This document shows, piece after piece, positions 4,380-7,683 of a stretch of 7,683 bases of DNA (the stretch's first letter is position 1; each line of letters starts with the position of its first letter). The position numbers and the translations under genes were made by a program. The stretch comes from an uncultured Eubacteriales bacterium (GTDB lineage: Bacteria > Bacillota > Clostridia > Oscillospirales > Ruminococcaceae). The DNA is taken from NCBI GenBank assembly GCA_900318545.1, contig ONLC01000108.1:1-7683 (forward strand). The letters run 5' to 3'. Under the pieces are notes generated by a model that did not search any database, had not been told where the DNA came from, and saw nothing but the letters and a program-made list of their open reading frames with translations.

Positions 4380-5624
4380 TCAATCTTCCTCAGAGCTCTG
4401 CTTTTCTTCGGTCTCAGGCTCCTGTGCTTCGTCATCAAGTATGGAATTATACTCCTCATCGGCACCTGTTTCTGCCTTTTCCCTATCCTTTTTGAGAGCT
4501 TCCTCAATTCTCTTCTTTTCAGCTTTCTTGCCGAATTTCTCATCATACTCTCTTTGCAGTTCAACAAAGCTCTCGCCATCGTCCTTGGCTTTCTTGATCT
4601 TTGCTTTCAGAGCCTTTTTCTCAGCCTTGTTATCTTCATAGGCACTGTACAGCTCGAGCTGTGCCTTGGAAAGCTCGGTCTGATAGAAGAATTTGTAATC
4701 GGAATTTCTCTTCACAATTCCTCTGAACACAAAGATAAGTATAACCGAGATAAGCACGCAGGCTCCTGCAAGAAGCTGCGATACTCTTATGTTGCCGAGA
4801 TAGAGGGAGTCGGTTCTGAGACCCTCGATGAAGAAACGTCCGAGGCCGTACCAGCCTGCATACATAAGGAAGACCTCTCCGTCGAACTTTCTGTGCTTGA
4901 AATAAAGGTGCAGAAGTATAAAGCCTATCAGACACCAGAGCGACTCATAAAGGAAGCATGGGTGTACAGGCTTATATGATGATACCTGTCCGCCGAGATC
5001 ATCAAAATGGTCGGAAATGAAGGTCATGGTAGAAAGGCTCTGCATACCCCAGGGAAGCTTTGTATTCGAGCCGAAAGCCTCCTGATTAAAGAAGTTGCCC
5101 CAGCGTCCTATGCACTGCCCTATCAGGAAGCAGGGTGCAACGATATCGAGCATAGCGGTAAGCTTCAGCTTTCGTATCTTGACGATAATTCCGCCCACAA
5201 GTATCGCTCCGATGATACCGCCGTAAATTGCAAGTCCGCCGTCACGGATATTGAAAAACTGACTGAACTTCATATCGGCATTGAATACAATATAGTACAG
5301 CCTTGCTCCGAAAATAGCTCCTACAAGACCTCCGATAACTGCATCGGTCGCTCTGTCGGGGTCGATGCCTGCGGGCTTCATTTTTTTGTAGCCGTAGATC
5401 ATCGCAAGCAGTATTCCTACTGCGATAAGAAAGCCGTACCAGTAGATCTCAATGTTTGTTCCGGGAATCTTGAAAAAGACTCTGTTGATGTTGATACCGT
5501 TTTTCAGGATATTGTCACCGCTCCCGAAATTCGGGAAATAGACCTTGTTAGGGTTCGCCCTCAGTTTTTCAAGAAGAGCCTCATTAGCTTTCTGATCGGC
5601 GAGCACCTGCATAAGCGTACTCAT
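4380..5624 (-). CDS. lgt: Prolipoprotein diacylglyceryl transferase with long terminal extensions
   Basis: An integral membrane enzyme that transfers diacylglycerol from phosphatidylglycerol to the lipobox cysteine of prolipoproteins, the first step of lipoprotein maturation. Landmarks are YWYGFLIAVG (61-70, first membrane helix), GGLAIYGGIIG (129-139), the signature GQCIGRWGNFFNQEAFG (169-185, with Arg174 and Asn177), HPCFLYES (221-228) and GLGRFFIEGLRTD (260-272), followed by a last helix near 282-302. About seven hydrophobic segments fit the family. At 414 residues it exceeds the usual 260-300. There are about 55 extra residues before the first helix and a highly charged Lys/Glu tail (about 310-414), probably coiled-coil and cytoplasmic. 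The start lies four bases after the ymfH stop, and its AAAGGA site is inside ymfH, so translation is probably coupled. An ATG four codons later is an alternative start. The lipoprotein at 1859-3355 is a presumptive substrate. Confidence 0.96.
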   Translation of the reverse strand: MSTLMQVLADQKANEALLEKLRANPNKVYFPNFGSGDNILKNGININRVFFKIPGTNIEIYWYGFLIAVGILLAMIYGYKKMKPAGIDPDRATDAVIGGLVGAIFGARLYYIVFNADMKFSQFFNIRDGGLAIYGGIIGAILVGGIIVKIRKLKLTAMLDIVAPCFLIGQCIGRWGNFFNQEAFGSNTKLPWGMQSLSTMTFISDHFDDLGGQVSSYKPVHPCFLYESLWCLIGFILLHLYFKHRKFDGEVFLMYAGWYGLGRFFIEGLRTDSLYLGNIRVSQLLAGACVLISVILIFVFRGIVKRNSDYKFFYQTELSKAQLELYSAYEDNKAEKKALKAKIKKAKDDGESFVELQREYDEKFGKKAEKKRIEEALKKDREKAETGADEEYNSILDDEAQEPETEEKQSSEED

Positions 5625-5628
5625 TTTA

Positions 5629-6918
5629 TCATTCCTTTCTGGTCTTGGGTCTGACTATTGATATTGCACTGTATCTCGGGTCGAGGTAGTCAGCAAGTGC
5701 CTTTCGGCAGTCCTCGGCGGTGAGAGCCCTGAAAGCTCTCATCTGTGCAAATGAATCCACTCCGTCAAGAGCACTCGAGGCTAAAAAGTCAGCACACACT
5801 CTTTCGGGATTGGTAAACTCTCTGATAAGCTGTCCGTAGATGGACTTTCTGACTATATCAAAGCGTTTCTGCTCAAAGCCCTCTTCCTTTACACGCTCGA
5901 TCTCACGGACTATATACTCACGCACCCTGTCGGGCTCCTCGGACTCCCCTACAAAGGAGAGGAAGAATATCCCGTCCTTCAGCATAAGGTCGTAGCAGAA
6001 AGTGGAGTTTATAAGCTCAAGATCAAGAAGCTCCTTGTAAAGCGGCGACATAGTGCCTGAGAGAAGCTCGAGCATTACCGCTGAGGTCACTCCTGCTTTG
6101 AGCCTTTCCTCGCCCGAAAGCGGCAGAGCCTTGAAGCCTATATTGAAAATCGGAAGGCCTACCTCAAACTCAGACTCTATCCTTTCCATGCAGACCTCAC
6201 GGGGCTCATTTGGAATAAAGGTCTCAACCTGCTTGTCCTCGCAGTCACGAAGAAGCCTGTCAGCTATCTCAATGACCTTATCCTCATCAACATTTCCTGC
6301 AACCGCAAGGAACATATTGTGAAGGTCGTAAAAGTTATTGTAGCACTCATAGAGCAGCTCAGGCGTTATCTGAGCTATCGACTCCTCTGTACCGACAATA
6401 TCTATTTTTATAGGGTGCTCGCTGTAGAGGGCTTTGAGAAGGTCATAAAAGCACTTTCTGTCGGGAGAATCAAGTCCCATTCTGATCTCCTGCCCGATTA
6501 TTCCGAGCTCCTTATCAATTGTTTCCTGAGTAAAGTAGGGCTTCTGAACAAAATCCAAAAGTATCTCCAGCGACTGCTCCCAGTTCTGTGAGCAGTTAAA
6601 ATAGTAGGCTGTATGGTCAAAGGTAGTATAAGCATTTGCCGAAGCCCCCGTCCGAGCGAAGAGCGCAAAGGCAGTGCAGTCCTCGTTTTCAAAAAGCTTA
6701 TGCTCCAGAAAGTGAGCTATACCCATAGGAACTGTTGTATATTCCTTCTGACCTGCGGTTTTGAAAATATTATTGAAGGAGCCGTACTTGGTTGCAAACA
6801 TAGCCGAGGTAGTGCGGTAGCCCTCCATTTCCCAGACCAGTATATCAAGTCCCGACTTGTGGTGAATAACAGAATACTGCTCACCTAGCTGTTCGTCTCT
6901 TATTATCTCTTTGTTCAT
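5629..6918 (-). CDS. ymfH: M16-family zinc metallopeptidase, YmfH-like
   Basis: A 429-residue pitrilysin-family protein. The inverted zinc motif HxxEH is intact at 69-73 (HFLEH), and Glu144 in GIIGQEIRMGLDSP (139-152) is the likely third zinc ligand, so the protein should be an active peptidase. Length and sequence flavour (AHFLEHKLFE, NAYTTFDHTAYYF) fit the YmfH group, which databases often spell YfmH. In Bacillus subtilis, ymfF, ymfH and ymfI are linked to 5-aminopentanol modification of elongation factor EF-P. Whether this organism makes that modification cannot be told here. The substrate is unknown. The ATG at 6918 overlaps the stop of the upstream M16 gene by one base (TAATG), and a GAGGTG-like site lies inside that gene, indicating translational coupling. 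An unrelated processing peptidase role remains possible. Confidence 0.9.
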   Translation of the reverse strand: MNKEIIRDEQLGEQYSVIHHKSGLDILVWEMEGYRTTSAMFATKYGSFNNIFKTAGQKEYTTVPMGIAHFLEHKLFENEDCTAFALFARTGASANAYTTFDHTAYYFNCSQNWEQSLEILLDFVQKPYFTQETIDKELGIIGQEIRMGLDSPDRKCFYDLLKALYSEHPIKIDIVGTEESIAQITPELLYECYNNFYDLHNMFLAVAGNVDEDKVIEIADRLLRDCEDKQVETFIPNEPREVCMERIESEFEVGLPIFNIGFKALPLSGEERLKAGVTSAVMLELLSGTMSPLYKELLDLELINSTFCYDLMLKDGIFFLSFVGESEEPDRVREYIVREIERVKEEGFEQKRFDIVRKSIYGQLIREFTNPERVCADFLASSALDGVDSFAQMRAFRALTAEDCRKALADYLDPRYSAISIVRPKTRKE

Positions 6919-7683
6919 TACTGCGTATTCACCTCACTGACTGCTCTGAGAACATAAACTGTGTCAAGCTTGAATGAGGCTGCACACTCCATAAGCTGTT
7001 CACGGGTTATGGAATTTATCATTTTGCAGACCTCATCAGGCGAATAGGCTGTACCTCTTGTTACCTGTGCTATATACCAGTCCTGCATACTGTAGGGGCT
7101 GTCGTAATTACTGCTGAAGCCGTCACAGAGGGCTCTTTTTGCGTTGTCTATCTCCTCATCGGAGAAATTACCCTTTGCAGCCTCACCGAGCTGCCTGAGT
7201 ATCTCTTCTCTTGCTGCATCTATATTCTCGGTTTCGACTCCGCTGTCAACAAAGAGCGTATTCTTGCAGTCTCCGTAAGCAGACGGACAATAATAGCACA
7301 GAGAGAGATTCTCACGCACATTCTCAAAAAGCATAGACGTGGGCGATGCTCCGTAGATAACATTAAAGAGCTTTGCGGTGTAAAGGTCTTCAAAGTCAGA
7401 CTTGAACACCATTACCATTTTGCTTTGCTTTATATCCGCATTTTCAGAAGCGTAAGCTGTCTCGGGCTTTAGCGGAGAGAAGCTTCTGTATACAGGCATT
7501 TGTATGCCCTCTCTTTTGGTGAGCGGCTCAAACCTTTTCCTTATGACATCTGCACAGCGATAGATGCTCTCATCACCGCTCAGACAGATCTCTATGGGGC
7601 AGTTATCCATAAGGTATTTCAGATATTCAGGCAGATCGGCATTTGTGACTGACAAGGCATCCTCCACCGTTCCAAAGTCAGAA
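6918..7683 (-). CDS. ymfF: M16-family protein, YmfF-like, 5' end beyond window
   Basis: The frame is open to the right edge, so only the C-terminal 255 or so residues are seen. A GTG at 7667 is not a credible start, because the frame continues upstream without a stop and the protein begins mid-domain. The segment FENVRENLSLCYYCPSAYGD (encoded at about 7330-7270) carries the Arg...Tyr motif of the substrate-binding half of M16 proteins. It is typical of the YmfF group (often spelled YfmF), which pairs with YmfH. The zinc-binding half lies outside the window, so it cannot be said whether this copy is catalytic. M16 proteins often work as an active/inactive pair, and the one-base overlap with ymfH supports equimolar production of two partners. 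The TAA stop is 6920-6918. Confidence 0.88.
   Translation of the reverse strand, partial: SDFGTVEDALSVTNADLPEYLKYLMDNCPIEICLSGDESIYRCADVIRKRFEPLTKREGIQMPVYRSFSPLKPETAYASENADIKQSKMVMVFKSDFEDLYTAKLFNVIYGASPTSMLFENVRENLSLCYYCPSAYGDCKNTLFVDSGVETENIDAAREEILRQLGEAAKGNFSDEEIDNAKRALCDGFSSNYDSPYSMQDWYIAQVTRGTAYSPDEVCKMINSITREQLMECAASFKLDTVYVLRAVSEVNTQ

Noticed and set aside
4230..4979. A 249-codon plus-strand frame with hydrophobic stretches
   Set aside because: It is antisense to lgt, whose motifs are unmistakable. It lacks a ribosome binding site, and its hydrophobicity reflects the charged/coiled-coil and membrane codons of lgt read backwards.
5007..5654. A 215-codon plus-strand frame
   Set aside because: It is antisense to the conserved Lgt core and lacks translation signals. 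It is a shadow frame.
7665..7667. GTG as the start of the right-edge M16 gene
   Set aside because: The frame continues without a stop to the window edge, and the visible part corresponds only to the C-terminal half of an M16 protein.
1..7683. CRISPR array, tRNA, rRNA, insertion sequence or phage genes
   Set aside because: No spaced direct repeats, cloverleaf, rRNA-like segment, transposase or integrase was found on either strand.

Overview
The window looks like chromosomal DNA of a gut-type Clostridia member of the Bacillota, most likely Oscillospiraceae/Ruminococcus. The reasons are clean AGGAGG-type ribosome binding sites, consensus TTGACA/TATAAT promoters, a SipW-type secreted protein, a lipoprotein built from modules common in ruminococci, and the arrangement ymfF-ymfH-lgt. 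The genus is inferred from protein flavour, not from a marker gene. All seven recognisable genes lie on the minus strand, so transcription runs from high to low coordinates. No mobile-element gene, tRNA, rRNA or CRISPR array is visible.

Right side (4380-7683): a tightly coupled trio. It consists of a 5'-truncated M16-family protein (YmfF-like), an intact HxxEH M16 zinc peptidase (YmfH-like, overlapping the previous stop by one base) and lgt, starting four bases after the ymfH stop. In Bacillus the ymfF/ymfH genes are linked to EF-P 5-aminopentanol modification. Lgt puts the lipid anchor on prolipoproteins. This Lgt carries unusually long N- and C-terminal extensions.

Middle (3356-4379): a 286-base gap with two strong inverted repeats, then a gene for a membrane-anchored XRE-type regulator with a C-terminal zinc ribbon. 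That gene has its own candidate promoter and a clear terminator.

Centre-left (979-3431): a perfect -35 promoter drives a two-gene unit, a 498-residue secreted lipoprotein (a presumptive Lgt client) followed 25 bases later by folD, the bifunctional folate enzyme.

Left side (1-982): the most interesting stretch. A perfect TTGACA-N17-TATAAT promoter overlaps the folD stop codon and faces a strong intrinsic terminator only about 45 bases past the expected transcription start. This predicts an RNA of about 80 nt, either a small RNA or an attenuated leader. It contains a possible 16-codon GTG reading frame running into the terminator stem. After a further AT-rich gap with one or two promoters and a structured 5' leader comes the start of a SipW-dependent (TasA/camelysin-like) secreted protein. 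It is cut by the left edge and uses far more A/T-ending codons than its neighbours.
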